A stretch of DNA of 64,000 nt, taken from positions 35,788,501 to 35,852,500 of the forward strand of contig CM075674.1 of NCBI GenBank assembly GCA_037962975.1. Direction: 5' to 3'. The notes beneath the pieces are model-generated. The model was not told the DNA's origin. It saw only the letters and a program-made list of their open reading frames with translations, and searched no databases. The DNA comes from Clitoria ternatea. Taxonomy: Eukaryota; Streptophyta; Magnoliopsida; Fabales; Fabaceae. Shown here one piece after another: positions 10,991-23,289 of this stretch. Positions within the stretch are counted from its first letter, which is position 1. The number at the start of each line of letters is the position of its first letter. Both the position numbers and the translations under genes were made by a program.

Positions 10991-12426
10991 GAAAATAGGG
11001 CTTTAACTCATCATAGAGTAACCCCCTACCAGGGTAGGCAATCATGGAACCCCTAAATTCCATGGTGCGTCCAAATGCTTATGATGCATGAATGCCTTTA
11101 ATTCTCTTTATCGACTTAACATACCATGATATCAATATTTCCATAATCACTTGGAAAACCACAAGTCCTCAAAGGACACATCACATATAATAATTCTCAA
11201 ATCATGGATTTACAGTTCAACAACATATCTCAATAAACCACAAGGCATTCATGTATACATTGATTTAGTCATTCATAATTATTCATGACAAAGATATACA
11301 TACTGTATGTCATGTATAGGACACTCAATAACATCCATAATAATTAATAATCCCTCGATAATTCAATAATAAATCATTACTCATGAAAAATATCATTTTC
11401 ATCCATAATAACCATTATAGGTAAATTTCAGAATTTTACAACAGCAACATACGTTAGTAAAACGACCATAACATGAGCAAATCAAATCCTTTTTAAGTAA
11501 TTCCACTTTCTGTAGTTCCATAACAAAATTATCTACAACATTCATTAAGATCATAATTTCAAATTCCAAACAGAAACATCACATAATCACAGTATACTAA
11601 ACCATCTCAAAGAAAATAACAAAACGTACATATGTTGGTATTTTCAACGTTTATGGAGCTACAAAAATAATTTTGGCATGAGACTAGTTCTAAATTACTT
11701 ATAATATAAATATCTACAAGTTTTATGAAGACATCAAAGTCTAAATATGTATGTATAATCCCAGAATAGTAATATATACACAAAATAGAAGATACATAAT
11801 CTAGAATGGACATACTATAGTATTTTGACTATAACTCATGCTATACATATCCAAATCAGTCGATTCAAGTCTCAAAATTCACATAACAAAAAGTTCTACA
11901 ACTTTTATGAAGAAGTCAGAATCAAATTCACAGGTTTGTAGCTTCAAAATTGAGCAACAAGTTACGAAAATAAATCTGGAATCCTAGAACGGCATACAAT
12001 TCTACCCATTCCATATTTATTCACAACCCTATCCCCTCTTACCTTGATGAAGGGTCTTAGATGGTTGAAAAATGTTCTCTTCTTACTGTCCTAGCTTCGG
12101 ATTAGAGATGACTTGACGGAGGAAAGGAAAATGAGAGAGAAACTTTACTAAATTTTGTTTGTTCTGAGATTGAACGAGCTGTAGTGTCGATTTAATAATG
12201 CAAAAGACAAGTGGGGAGACAAGCTTTTTCGTAATTGGATTGTAGTGCATTAATTATGGTAATAATGGAGTTTTAGATAAGGAAATGAGCTGTATTGTTG
12301 ACCATTACCGCCGCCTACCTACTGGAGCTTTGTATGATTGAAGTAGATATATTAAGATATGTACAAAATGACATGATTAGAGTAAAAGATCAATTCTGAC
12401 ACTGGTTCGGTATTTTATGAATATTT

Positions 12427-13805
12427 ACCAACTGGACCATTACCGGGTCAGTATATTTGCTGACTGGACCACTACCGGGTCAGTATATTTGCCGACTGGA
12501 CCACTACCGGGTCATTCTGAGAAGAATTCATCAGAGTCTCTTCGTTCAGAACTGCTCCACTCGGAAGGGAATTTGCTCGGACATGTCTCTGCTTGAAACA
12601 CTTGGATATAGCCTTTCCTTCCTCGGAAAATGACTCATTCAGAAATGTCTTACCCGGGACACCTCATTCAGAAATGTCTCACTCGGATATCTCTGCCCGA
12701 AAGTGTTCTTTCAAAGTCAGTCAGTCAGTCTTCACTCAAAACTATTTCTCTCGGAAGTGCTTTACTCGGAATATTATAACTGAAAGGATCATTCGGAGTC
12801 GAAGTTTAGTCCTTTCGGAAATCATTCCACTTGGGAATATCACTCGGAGTCGAAGTCAATCTTGAAGACGGACCCAAGCACAAGCTCTCAGTAACTTTAT
12901 GACACCCGAGCACGAATGGAATGAAGGCGTTCAATACTCGGATATTTCCTTCGTCGGGAACTCTTCACTCGGAAGTATTACTCACTCGGAGTTATAGTCT
13001 CTTTGTCCAGATGTACTCTCCCTGGAAATGACTCACTCGGTAATCTCAATCGGTGACATGTCACACGGGAATCGGAAAGGTCTCACTTGGTGTTATCTCA
13101 CTCGGTGTCATTCCACACGGAAGTGTTGCACTCGGAAACATCCCATTTGGGAAAGTTGCTCAACTCGGAGATACCATACTCAGAAATGTCTAAGTCCGAG
13201 AATTACTCATTCGAAATCAAAGCTTTTCTTCGTTCGGAAGTACTTCTCTCAGAAACGTTCACTCGGAGATGTTTCTTTCGGAAACGAGTCACTCAGAGAC
13301 GTTTCACTCGGTAACGTTTCATTCAGAAACGAGTTACTCGTAGGCGTTTCACTCGGAAACAAGTCAGTCGGGGACACTCCACTCAGAAGTATGGAACTTG
13401 GAGGCTTCTTTGTCCGAAAGGTGCTCATTCGAAGCCAGAGATTTCCTTCAGTCGGAAGTGATCATCTCGTATTTTCTTCGCTCGGAAATGTCTCATTTGA
13501 AACCAAAGCTTTCTTTCACTCAGAAATGGTTCTCTCGGACATGCTTCACTCAGAAATGTCTCCGAGACCAGGACTCCACTCGGAAGTGGTTCTCTCGGTC
13601 ATTCCTCACTCGGAAACATTACCTTCACTCGGAATTTCTCTCGGTCAGACCTCACTCGGAAACATAACCTTCACTCGGAATTGCTCTCGGTCAGACCTCA
13701 CTCGGAAACAGATTCTTTTATTCACTCAGACAGTCTTGTTTCTGACATGATTCACTCAAAATTTTCTTGCCCACTAATATTTTACTCGGTAATGTCCCAA
13801 CCAGA
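12427..13805. repeat. 32-bp repeats and TCACTCGGAAA array, second copy
   Basis: Right-LTR counterpart of 6970-8430. Three 32-bp units at 12427-12515 are followed by the irregular 'tcactcggaa' array. Single-base differences from the left copy are scattered, and copy numbers of some motifs differ. Confidence 0.85.
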
Positions 13806-13972
13806 GCGCTACTGGAAGTTAGTATCAAAGAAGGTATTTGGCTGGACCAAAAAAAGTGTTCATAAAATGTTTTCCTAACCAAATTGTAGAAAGTTGAGAT
13901 AAATTGGATAATATCATTAATGGTCTAAATGAAAATGATTATACCCGAGAATGAAATTTTTGGGATGTTACA

Positions 13973-16191
13973 GATAAGATTCAATTTTTGGGTCATGTTA
14001 TATCTAGTGAAGGTGTCTCTGTTGATCCTTCTAAAATTGAAGCTGTTATGGCTTGGGAGAGACCTAAGTCAGTTACTGAAGTCAGAAGTTTTATGGGTTT
14101 AGCTGGTTATTATCGGAGATTCATTGAAGGATTCTCTAAAATTATGTTACCATTGACTAAGCTAACCCGAAAGAATGTTCCTTTTGTGTGGTCTCTTTAG
14201 TGTGAGAAGAGTTTCTAAGTACTGAAAGCTAGATTGACTTCTACTTCTATGTTGGCATTGCCTAATGTGCAGGAAAGTTTTATGGTCTATTGTGATGCAT
14301 CCAGGCTGGGCCTCGGGAATGTATTGATATAGAATGACAAAGTGATTGCTTATGCTTTTTGACAGTTGTGACCACATGAACAGAATTATCCTACGCATGA
14401 TCTGGAACTTGCAACTGTGGTTTTTGCACTGAAAATTTGAAGACATTATCTTTATGGTTCTAAATTTGAAGTGTATAGTGATCATAAAAGTCTAAAGTAT
14501 CTATTTGATCATAAACAGCTGAATATAAGGCAGAGAAGATTGATTGAGTTTTTGAAAGACTATGATTTTAATTTAAGATACCATCCAGGGAAGGTGAATG
14601 TTGTATCTGATGCCTTAAGCCAGAAATCTATTCATATGGCAATTATGATGGTTAAGGAGATGAAGTTACTTGAGCAGTTCAGAGATATGAATCTGCATGT
14701 GGATATTTCTTTGCCTAAAAAGGTGACTCTTGGTACTTTAAAAATAGCTAATGAGTTCTTAAAGCTTATGTATATGCAGCAGATGTCTGATGTTTACTTG
14801 ACAGAAATGAAAGAAACACATGCTAATGGTAAAGACTTGTCTTTATCAGAAGGTTCTGATGGCATTTGGCGAGTGAAAGGCCGAGTTTATGTGCCTGATT
14901 CTGGTGATCTGTGAAAAATGGTACTCAATAAAGCTCATAAAAGTATGCTGAGTATCCATCCAGGTACTACAAAGATGTACCATGATTTAAAATTGCATTT
15001 TTGGTGGCCTGGATTAAAAAGAGATGTGGTTGATTATATGGCTCATTGTATTATCTGTCAGAAAGCAAAGGTTGAACATCAGAAACCATTTGGTGGTTTA
15101 CAGCCTCTTGAGGTTCCTGTGTGGAAATGAGATGCTATTGCCATGGATTTCGTGATGGGATTACCCAGGACTCGTAATGGTCATGACGCTATCTGGGTTA
15201 TTGTGGATCGATTAACAAAATCTGCATATTTCTTGCCTATTAATATGAGTTACCCCTTGCAGAGACTAGCACAGTTGTATATTAGTGAGATTGTTCGACT
15301 GCATGGTGTTCCATCTTCTATTATGTCAGATAGAGATCCGAGGTTTACTTCCCGCTTTTGGGGAAGCTTGCATCAGGAGTTAGGCTCGAAGCTTTGATTG
15401 AGTTTGGCCTATCATCCCCAGACAGATGGGCAGTCTGAGCATACAATTCAGAGTTTAGAGGACTTGTTGAGGTCCTATGTGCTAGAGCATGGTGGTGGCT
15501 GGGAGCAGTACCTCCCATTGGTTGAATTCACTTATAATAATAGTTATCATAGCAGCATCGTTATGGCTCCATATGAGGCTTTATATGGCAGGAAGTGTTG
15601 AACACCTCTTTGTTAGTCAGAGACTGGTGAGAGTCTGATGTTGGGCCCTGAGATTGTGTAGCAGACCTCTGAGCAGATTTAGATGATCAGAGAGAAAATG
15701 AAAGCATCCCAAGATCGTCAGAAAAGTTATCATGATAAACAGACGAAACTGCTTGAGTTCAGGTTGGTGATAGAGTGTTTCTAAAGGTTTCTCCTAGTAA
15801 AGGTATTGGTAGGGCATTGAAAAGCAAGAAACTGAGTCCAAGGTATATTGGACCCTATGAAGTGTTAAAGAGAGTTGGCCCCGTAGCCTATCAAATAGTG
15901 TGTATAGCATTGGCTCTTCATTTGTCAAATCTGCATAGCGTGTTTCATGTTTCTCAGCTAAGAAAGTATTTGTCAGATCCTACTCATGAGATGCCAGATG
16001 ATGATGTTAAGATCAGGGAGAACCTAACCACTATAGCTGAGCCCACTGGTATAGTGGATAGATCTATGAAACGCTTGAGAAGCAAAAATGTTTAGTTGGT
16101 CAAGGTTGCATGGCAACAGGATCAATGCACTATGTATACTTGGGAACGTGAAGCCGTTATGAGGCAACAATATCCTGAGTTATTCCATTGA
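13973..16191 (+). pseudogene. G1 pol, 3' part (RT end, RNase H, integrase)
   Basis: Continuation of G1 pol after the G2 insertion; the first five bases are the target duplication. RT thumb/connection is at 13978-14200 ('FLGHVISSEGVSVDPSKIEA', 'GLAGYYRRFIEGFSK'). RNase H is at about 14280-14640 with 'YCDASRLGLG' and 'HPGKVNVVSDALSQKS'. The integrase zinc domain is at 14930-15100 ('HKSMLSIHPGT', 'CIICQKAKVEHQKP'). The integrase core is at 15143-15600 ('MDFVMGLPRTRNGHDA', 'IMSDRDPRFTS', 'YHPQTDGQSE'). The GPY/F-type end and chromodomain-like tail are at 15775-16190 ('LSPRYIGPYEVL'). Stops occur at about 14198, 14912, 15128, 15395, 15599, 15615 and 15659. Most fit a C-to-T or G-to-A change of the expected codon. 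Confidence 0.9.
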
Positions 16192-16230
16192 GGTATGTTA
16201 TATATGAATTTTGAGGCGAAATTCTTTGAT

Positions 16231-16242
16231 GGAAGGGAGAAT
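16231..16242 (+). other. G1 polypurine tract
   Basis: 'ggaagggagaat' directly before the 3' LTR, the expected plus-strand primer. Confidence 0.8.
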
Positions 16243-17331
16243 TGTAACATCCTAAAAATAGGATTTATTAGCAAAACATGATTTAAAGAGAGATTTAAAG
16301 GAAAATGGGAGATTAATTAGAATAATTTCCAAAATGACGAACATGTCCCTAACAATTACCGTAATGACCAACGCGTCCTTAGGTCTTTTAAAATTAAAAA
16401 TCTCTCTCTTTTCTCTTTGTTTTTCATTGGCATCAGAGGGAGTAAGAGATTTTTCTTCTTTCTTCTTCATCTCTTCTAAATTAGCACTTCTAATTCCTTT
16501 CTTTTCCAATTTCTCTCAAAATCATCAAATTGGAGTAGAAACCAAGCACTTTCTCTCTTTCCTTTTCACGTTGGTATTTGGATTGAAGGGGGAGAATTCT
16601 AGTTACTCAATTGGAGGTAAGATGATGAAATCCTACTTTGGGTTGGTTTAGTTCAGCTTCCATCCTTTAATTCTTTTAATTTCATGAGTTTCAAAGCAAT
16701 TGGGATCTAAGAATACAATTGAATAGCTTAGGTTTCTACAGGCTTTGAACCTTTTATGAAAAGTATGATGAAATAGTTTCTAGATTGCTAGTCCTATAGG
16801 ATTGAAGCTTAATAATGGTTGTTTTAATGAAATAAAGTAGTTTTGGAAGTTTTTGGAGCGATTCGGAACTTGAAGTTGGTTTGGAGGCGGGTTCCGAAGT
16901 CGACGTCTCGATTCGGAGTTCGGTAGCCTGAGTTATGCCTAAAATACTAAAGGGTGTTCATGCTGAAAATTTTAGCAGGGCCGATTTTATAAATTTGTGA
17001 ATTGGGCAATCTTCGGGACATAATTGGCCATCGACTTCTTCATACAATTGTAGGTATTTGAGTTGAGGATCTTTACAAACCGGATTCATCCCGATTGGAG
17101 TTGTATAACTTTGATTTGACTCAATTTATCGAGTGGTGCGCAAGGAGCCGACGTGTTGAAAAATTTTCTTTGGGCCATTTTGGAGCCCCAAATCCTAGGA
17201 TATGTTATAGGGGACCCATTGAGTCATATAAGGACATCGTAGGATGGGTGTTGTTATTTTTGAAAAAAAAGGAATTCCCATATTTTTATTTATTATTATT
17301 ATTATTATTAAATTAAGGTTTGGATGTTTTA
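16243..17331 (+). repeat. G1 3' LTR
   Basis: Second copy of the LTR at 2887-3977, followed by the duplication ACAAG (17332-17336). It ends with a (tta)n tract shortly before ggatgtttta, as in the 5' copy. Confidence 0.92.
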
Positions 17332-17336
17332 ACAAG

Positions 17337-20300
17337 CGTATTTAATGGTAATTTAAGGTGCACTCATCCTTCCGTTAAATTCCTTAAACGTCCATTTGTC
17401 ACTGTTCATATCTTCTTCAATATATCATTCTTCTTCTTCGCCGGCTTCTTCCATGTTGGGGAGACCTAGAAAGCTTGCATTCTCCTTGCCCCATGTCCTC
17501 TAGTATGGCAAACTCATATAGATCTACATCTAGCTATGTAAACAGAGTGCGTGAAGATGATGCTTGTGTGAATGCCCTGGGAGATTGAAAGTTGTGATGC
17601 GAACATCGAAGACACCTGCAAACTATGGACCAAGATTTTGGGGTTGTGTTAAATATGCTGTAAGTGTTGGTTGTTTTTCAAGGGTCAAATAGGTTTTTTA
17701 TGGGCTAAATATGTTGTAAGTGTTGGTTGTTAAATATGCGTACATATGTTAGGGCAATTATTTCTCGATCCATTTTCTTAATTCTTAAAACTTTAGTCTT
17801 CAGTTTTTCGTGGTTCAATTCTTGATATAAGGTTACATGTTCGGGGTTTGAAAATGTAAAAAATTTATTTGAATTTTTATTATTTTAATTATTTTAATTT
17901 CATCGGGATTCAGATTCAGGGAATCTGAAGGTCGTCCTCACAAACTTCATACCAATATATAGGTATGGAAATTCCAAGCAAAGTTTTGACAGAGATTGAG
18001 TAATTCGAAGTCCCTATATAAGATCAGATAAGTCTAAAGGGAGGAAACTTTTGAGAGAAACAAGGGAAACACTACATATGGATGTTGCATGATCTCATCA
18101 AAATAAATTGTATCATATTGCTACTATTAAATAGTTTTAGTTTTACAAAGAATTTGGCCACAGTACACATTAATTGCACCTCTGATCACATGCAAACAAA
18201 ATCAATTGGTGTATACTTGCATTTGCAGAGGCCAATCATTAGCTCAATGTCCCAAAGACTTCAAAAAATCCAAGTTACAGAAAAATAAAATAAATAGGGG
18301 GGTTAGGTGGAGAGACATGTTTAAACGGAATAAGAGTCTAACTAGACACCAAAGTTTCACATAGATAAGGCTTGCAAAACACACATTACAATTTACAAGT
18401 GAAATTTTAACAAAGGCACGAATTATGTCTAACATAGATTGAAAAGCAAACAAAATTTCAAATCAAATATAATAATATTCAAGCCACAGGAAATGCAATT
18501 ATGCCAGATGTATCATGATATATGAAAGTCTATACATACATCTGTAAGAGTACTTGTCACATGCTTTGATATATATGGTTCCAACAATGTTAGTAGGCCA
18601 CTAGATTTTGTCAATTCAATCAAATAATCCCACTAAAATTTTAATGCTAATAGGTAAATTTCTACCGCAGACAAATTCAATTACAATAATGTCCTTAAAA
18701 ATCTTATTACCAAGTTCAACCACATGTATCTTGTAGGCCTATGCATAGTGATAAACCCTTCTCATACCATTATGGATACCAATTTGCCACCCCAATAGAA
18801 CCTGGAAAATTCTGCCGCACACAAATCATAACTCTCACACCTTACATTTTGTGAATGATCAAATCAGCCCATCAAAACAAAAGATAAAATTTTAATGTTG
18901 ATAGGTAAAATTCTGTAGCACACAAATTATACATCATATACTCATTTGTCACCTACATATCATATTTATAACTGGGAAAACCCAATCTTAATGCTAACAG
19001 ATAAAATCTTGGGGGACAACTTATATCAAACAGTTAATGTGCGTGGTAGATTATTGATAAAACAAGCTAAATAAAAGAAACAAATGAAAAAGTTCAATTG
19101 CTGTGAAGATAGATTAAGAAGCATTTTATCCAAAAAAAAGAGGAAAAAAATATTATATATATATATAATATTAGAATCGCAAGGCCTATAATATGCTTCT
19201 AATGATAAAGATATGTCAGTTCCTTACAAAAACTGTAGCCCCTTTTCTAAACTATAAACTGAACCTTTGTTTAAATCATATATGCGAATGAAGTGTAGAG
19301 GGCACCGGTAAAACAAAACCAAGAGTTAATCTAATTAATGAAGCAAAAGAGGAGATAAACTCCTTTAACTGAAAATACCATACTAGTGGAATTGGTGACA
19401 TGCACTCATTAAATGAGTTGGCAAAATCTGATTGGTGGGACAGGGTTGTGGCAGAACTTTTCACTTTTCTGGAAGTTTAACTTAGCAGATGCGTAAAGTT
19501 ATCAAGTTGTGTGTAGATTTTGTTAATCCTTTAGAATAATGGTAAACAAAAAAGAAGTTAAGGGTTACGAAGTGGAAATATATATAGACTTGAAAATAAA
19601 TGTTTTATATGTATTATTTATAAAATATTCGATTAGATGACCAATGGTACCAAGGGACAAAAGTGAAGGCTCACGTGATCTCTTGTAGATATACCCATAA
19701 AGTTTTTTGGCTACAAGTGCACAAAAATAAAGCGAAGAATTGTGTTAGCGCTCGTTGTAATCGTTGTACGCAATGGACAATGGTCCAAAAATAGAATTTG
19801 GACCACCTCTTGCTCGGTGATCCAATTACTGCATGCCACTGCCAAGGAGAGGTACCTTTCAGCTTGTATAGACACTCAAATCAATGATGGCTCAACGGTA
19901 ACTATATAACTTCAACTACGGACACAGGTTCTCAACAATGCTAACATTTTTTTAACATAAAAATAAAGGCTGTAAAACAATTAAAGAGGGTTGCGAGATT
20001 TGGATCTAAGCGTTTGGCTGCTGGTATGGTCAACGTCCCCGCATGCATGCCAATTTTGAGGAGGAAGATGGTCCCAAATAAATTTTATCACGCGTGACTC
20101 TTCTCTGTCTGCATGCTTTCAGGGACTTTTCATCTTGTTTAATCAAATTCAGTTAGTAACTCTTAAAGCACCAAATTTGATACTAATTGCCTATTACAAT
20201 TGTCGACATGGACTGATAAGATTGATTCAGTTTGTTTAACATTGAATCTCCGGCCATAATAGATGGCAGGTTTAAATTTGGTGAGTCATCGAAATCCAAC

Positions 20301-20750
20301 TTAATGTTTGGCAAAAAGCTGAAAAGCTATGCTACTAAAAAGAACTATTTCCAGAAGAAATTTCAAATAAAATTGCAATGAATTTCACACAAATTTCAAA
20401 TGACAGATCAAGATTTCAGAGATGAATTTCATATGAAAACTTATCCCTCCAAAAATGACTTGTTGCAAATCTAAAATTCTATCTAAAACAATTTTTGACA
20501 AATTAGAGACAAAAATCGAATAGAAATAGAATGTGTAAGTTTGTTTCAATTGTTGTTTTTTTAATACGAAATTGAGACAAAACTCATAAATTCAGAAGGA
20601 TTTCAAATGGTTTGAAATAACATTTTGCCACTTTTCTCCTTCAAATTTTAAGCGGATACAAAAATCATATTTCATATAGATTTGGCGTAGGAATTAGAAA
20701 TATATTTTCGAAAATATATTTTTGTTCTTAAAATTTTTTAAAACAAATAT
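17337..20750. other. Intergenic DNA, no gene supported
   Basis: AT-rich DNA with no supported coding region; the short frames here (61-69 residues) have no recognisable motif. Between 18620 and 19020 a loose motif recurs three times: 'attttaatgctaataggtaa', then a 'ctaccgcagacaaatt'-like phrase, about 140-290 bases apart. This suggests a decayed tandem duplication. A TA-rich microsatellite lies at about 19150-19170. Confidence 0.55.
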
Positions 20751-20751
20751 T

Positions 20752-20915
20752 GCAACACACAATTTTGTTTCCACAATGAAAAGAACAAATTGCACCCACA
20801 TAATCAAGAGAGAAAGCATTTGGAATAAATACAAACCAATATCAGAAATTTGAGGATAAATTAACAAATAAACATTGAGAGCAAGGGTGTACTATTAAAC
20901 AACAAACTATAGGTC
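20752..20915 (-). pseudogene. Third GDSL gene 3'-end relic
   Basis: Reverse-complement match to the region just downstream of the GDSL-A stop (28460-28600) and plus-strand match to 48770-48900, downstream of GDSL-B. Shared phrases include 'caattttgtttccacaatga' and 'gataatcaagagagaaagca'-like sequence. Only the 3' untranslated part remains; no coding exon lies alongside. The copia relic begins right after it. Confidence 0.75.
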
Positions 20916-20929
20916 TTTAATATTGAACT

Positions 20930-21720
20930 TTTGGGCATCCAGATTTGCCGTGATATGTCTCATGGTACTCTTGGATTGTCTTAGAAGGGGTACATTGATA
21001 GAATCTTCATAAGGTTTAATATGTACTCTTGCTTCCCACAAGGGGCTGAGTGTCTTCAGAACGATAAAAAGTTATTTGAAATGGAGAAAGTTCCATATTC
21101 TTCTGCTATTAGGAGCTTAATGTATGTTCAAATCTACACTCTTCCCAATATTGCTTATGTTGTTAATGCTTTGGGCAGATACTTGAGCAACTCAGGTTTG
21201 GGTCATTGAAAAGACATAAAGAAGGTCTTGAGATATTTACAGTGAACCAAGGATTATATGTTGACCTATGCAAAGTCTGATTAACTTGAGGTTATAGGTT
21301 ATTCTGATTCTGATTTTGCAGGTTGCCCTGACAATTGTAAGTAATGATGGTTGTATCGTAAAAAAGTGTCAAACAAAAAATAGAGCTACTTCTACTATGG
21401 AGGCAAAGTACGTTGCCTATTATGAGGCTACCCGCCAAGCTATATGGCTAAAGAATTTGATTTCTGGCTTCCGCATCGTTGAAAATATTTCTATACCACT
21501 TGTGATTTAGTGCGATAATATTGCTGTCATACTTTTCTCTCAGAATAATAAGAGCTCCACTCATTCGAAGTACTTCGATGTGAAGTACTTGTTTGTTAAA
21601 GAGAAAGTACTTGAGTTTCAAACTCGAATGGAGCACATTGCTACTCAGAGTATGTTGGCAAATCCACTGACAAAGGCTTGACTACATATCCATTTACTGT
21701 TAGCTCGTGTGATGTTGAAA
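20930..21720 (+). pseudogene. Ty1/copia RT-RNase H relic
   Basis: C-terminal part of a copia polyprotein. It reads 'GIQICRDMSHGTLGLS' (about 20943-20990), then 'EKVPYSSAIRSLMYVQIYT' (21080-21140), 'NALGRYLSNSGLGH', 'YSDSDFAG' (about 21300) and 'TSTMEAKYVAYYEATRQAI' (21390-21450). These are the RT tail and the RNase H domain in their normal order. Stops at 21207, 21244, 21282, 21508 and 21679 and a frameshift near 21320 break it. No LTR or start of the element is seen. Confidence 0.88.
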
Positions 21721-21721
21721 T

Positions 21722-21865
21722 GGAGCTAATTGAACAATTTAGAGATGTAGGTGTGGAGATTTATACCCCAAGAAAAATTTCTCTTGAGACGTTAAAGATT
21801 GCGAATGTTCCTCGAATGGTTGAAGATTAAACTACCGAATGATGAGTATTTGATGAAGATGAAAA
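21722..21865 (+). pseudogene. Short Ty3/gypsy pol relic
   Basis: About 45 codons resembling the RNase H-integrase linker of G1 (14655-14760): 'ELIEQFRDVGVEIYTPRKIS' followed by 'LETLKIANV'. It directly abuts the copia relic, so two superfamilies are fused in a few bases. The join could be a nested insertion or a recombination scar. Confidence 0.7.
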
Positions 21866-21884
21866 AATCTCAAGTTAATAGGAA

Positions 21885-22975
21885 GAATCAACCCATTTAA
21901 AAAGTGGGTTTCGCGGGCCAACCCGTCACGGGGCGAGCTGGCCCGTATACCTAGCTCTACCCACTAGATTCATCGCGGCCAGAGTTTTATAGCTCAAGTT
22001 ATGTGCAAAATACCAAATTTTATACATAAAAATTTAAAAAATAAACTCTAAAAATTTAAAGATTTTCTTTTATTTTTATTCAAATTTTGGTGCCACAATC
22101 ATCGAATCCAATTAAACTATGACTAAATACTAAGTATTACCTCCCAGAGAAACAGGTAATTAATTAAAAAAAGAATAGAAAAATGGGTTTATCATTATTT
22201 AAGATTAATTGGTGCATATTCAATAATGTCAACGAATTTGGGTTCAAATTACATTTGATATAAAAATAAATAATATTCTAAGTTTTCATAATTCAAAAAT
22301 TTTCAAATAAAATACATTTGGATGGTAGGCCATGAAATTTTCATAATTATCTATATGTTGTGTTGTTGATTCCATCCAAATTGAAAAGTGTACGGTGTAA
22401 CCCATGCAAATCACGTGTATCTCCTGCATAACATATTGAATTTTGATGTTATTTACCTTTGGTACGTACAATTAGAAGTAATTATATTTCTAACTTTATT
22501 AATCAGAGTTAAAAATTTTCACTATGATACTATGTTTAACAGCAATAAAGTAAAAAGAAAGAAAGTGCGAGAAAAGAAAATGAAATAAGAATAAATAAAA
22601 AATAAACTTATTCATGTGAGAAGTGACATGAAAAGAAAAAAAAAACTGTTACTATAAAAATAATAAATAATTGATTAAAATTAACTAATTGTACAATTAA
22701 TTTTCAATTTTTGAAAACTTAATTTATTACAAGAACTTATAATTTTTTTATCTTCTTAGTATTTTAGATATTTTTTATCTTTATATTTTTTTTGAAAAGA
22801 GTATATAACTTTTATCTGTCACCGTACAATTATAATGGTATGTATTTTAAAATTATTTAATATATTTTAAACTAACTTTTTAAATAATTCTAATTTAATG
22901 AATCGCCTAAAATTATAAGTTATAAATTAGTTGTTTTTTTAGCAACAAACAACAATTTACTGCTGAGGTACCCAC
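21885..22975 (+). repeat. Roughly 1-kb repeat R, left inverted copy of GDSL-A unit
   Basis: Matches the reverse complement of 28783-29830 over most of its length. Shared phrases include 'gttttatagctcaagttatg', 'aaagattttcttttattttt'-like sequence and 'aagattaattggtgcatatt'. Its outer edge is GC-rich with a 'gggccaacccgtcacggggc' segment, and its inner edge is near 'gaatcgcctaaaatt'. A third copy in the orientation of the right one lies at 53000-53905 and a partial one at 48107-48373. It has no coding sequence. It may be a transposon terminal inverted repeat or a dispersed repeat. Confidence 0.8.
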
Positions 22976-22979
22976 AAAA

Positions 22980-23289
22980 CGTCTACAAAAGTTCTAGTGA
23001 ATACATATTACGGTGATCGTAATATAAGTTATAAACAAGTAAAATGTTATAAAGTACAAATCAAAAGCAATAAAATTGTTTTACCTACTAGTAAGGTTGT
23101 CAAAATCAAAAATCTACGTAAAATCGTGGAGGTTCCAACGACTCATAGAATTGAGATTCTAAGTACTTTTATTAAAAAAAATCAAAAAAATAAAACTAAT
23201 ACTAGTATTAAGTTTGAAATTGAAACTGAATAATCTAGCAAACACAAACTAAAGCTCAACAACAGCAACAGAACAAGAACAAGACAATT
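22980..23289. other. Spacer, no gene
   Basis: AT-rich spacer; the 78-residue frame at 22997-23233 is Lys/Ile/Asn-rich and not recognised. The phrase 'aaagctcaacaaca' near 23250 recurs near 25295, on the other side of the next feature. Confidence 0.45.

Larger units (their letters stand above)
6332..13972 (-). mobile_element. LTR retrotransposon G2 without pol, nested in G1
   Basis: Guest element inside G1 RT, flanked by the duplication GATAA (6327-6331 and 13973-13977). Its LTRs (6332-8596 and 10314-13972) start tgtgacg and end gatgttaca on the plus strand. The primer site complement (10297-10309) and the polypurine tract complement (from 8597) show that it is transcribed from the minus strand, so the right LTR is the 5' LTR. 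The internal region is only about 1.7 kb and has no RT, RNase H or integrase. It holds gypsy-like end sequences and a broken pararetrovirus-like coding stretch on the opposite strand. It is non-autonomous and would need another element's enzymes. Confidence 0.9.
10314..13972 (-). repeat. G2 5' LTR (long form)
   Basis: The fuller LTR, 3659 bp, from tgtgacgccc to gggatgttaca. It contains 10.42-11.89 kb sequence that is missing from the left copy, 63-bp tandem repeats at 10807-10990, 32-bp tandem repeats at 12427-12515 and the TCACTCGGAAA array at 12530-13800. The 240-residue frame at 13028-13750 is a translation of the array and is not a gene. Confidence 0.88.
2887..17331 (+). mobile_element. 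Ty3/gypsy LTR retrotransposon G1, interrupted
   Basis: Complete but decayed LTR retrotransposon of the Ty3/gypsy superfamily. It is bounded by the 5-bp target duplication ACAAG (2882-2886 and 17332-17336). LTRs are about 1.09 kb, begin tgtaacatcc and end ggatgtttta. A tRNA-Met-type primer site follows the left LTR and a purine tract precedes the right LTR. Order is gag, protease, RT, RNase H, integrase, which defines gypsy. The element without its guest would be about 6.8 kb. It is split at 6331/13973, within the RT region, by another LTR element (6332-13972) that made its own duplication GATAA. The many stops and visibly diverged LTRs say the insertion is old and not autonomous. Confidence 0.93.

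Noticed and set aside
13028..13750. 240-residue open frame
   Set aside because: Translation of the same LTR array in the second copy; its counterpart in the left LTR is shifted and broken.
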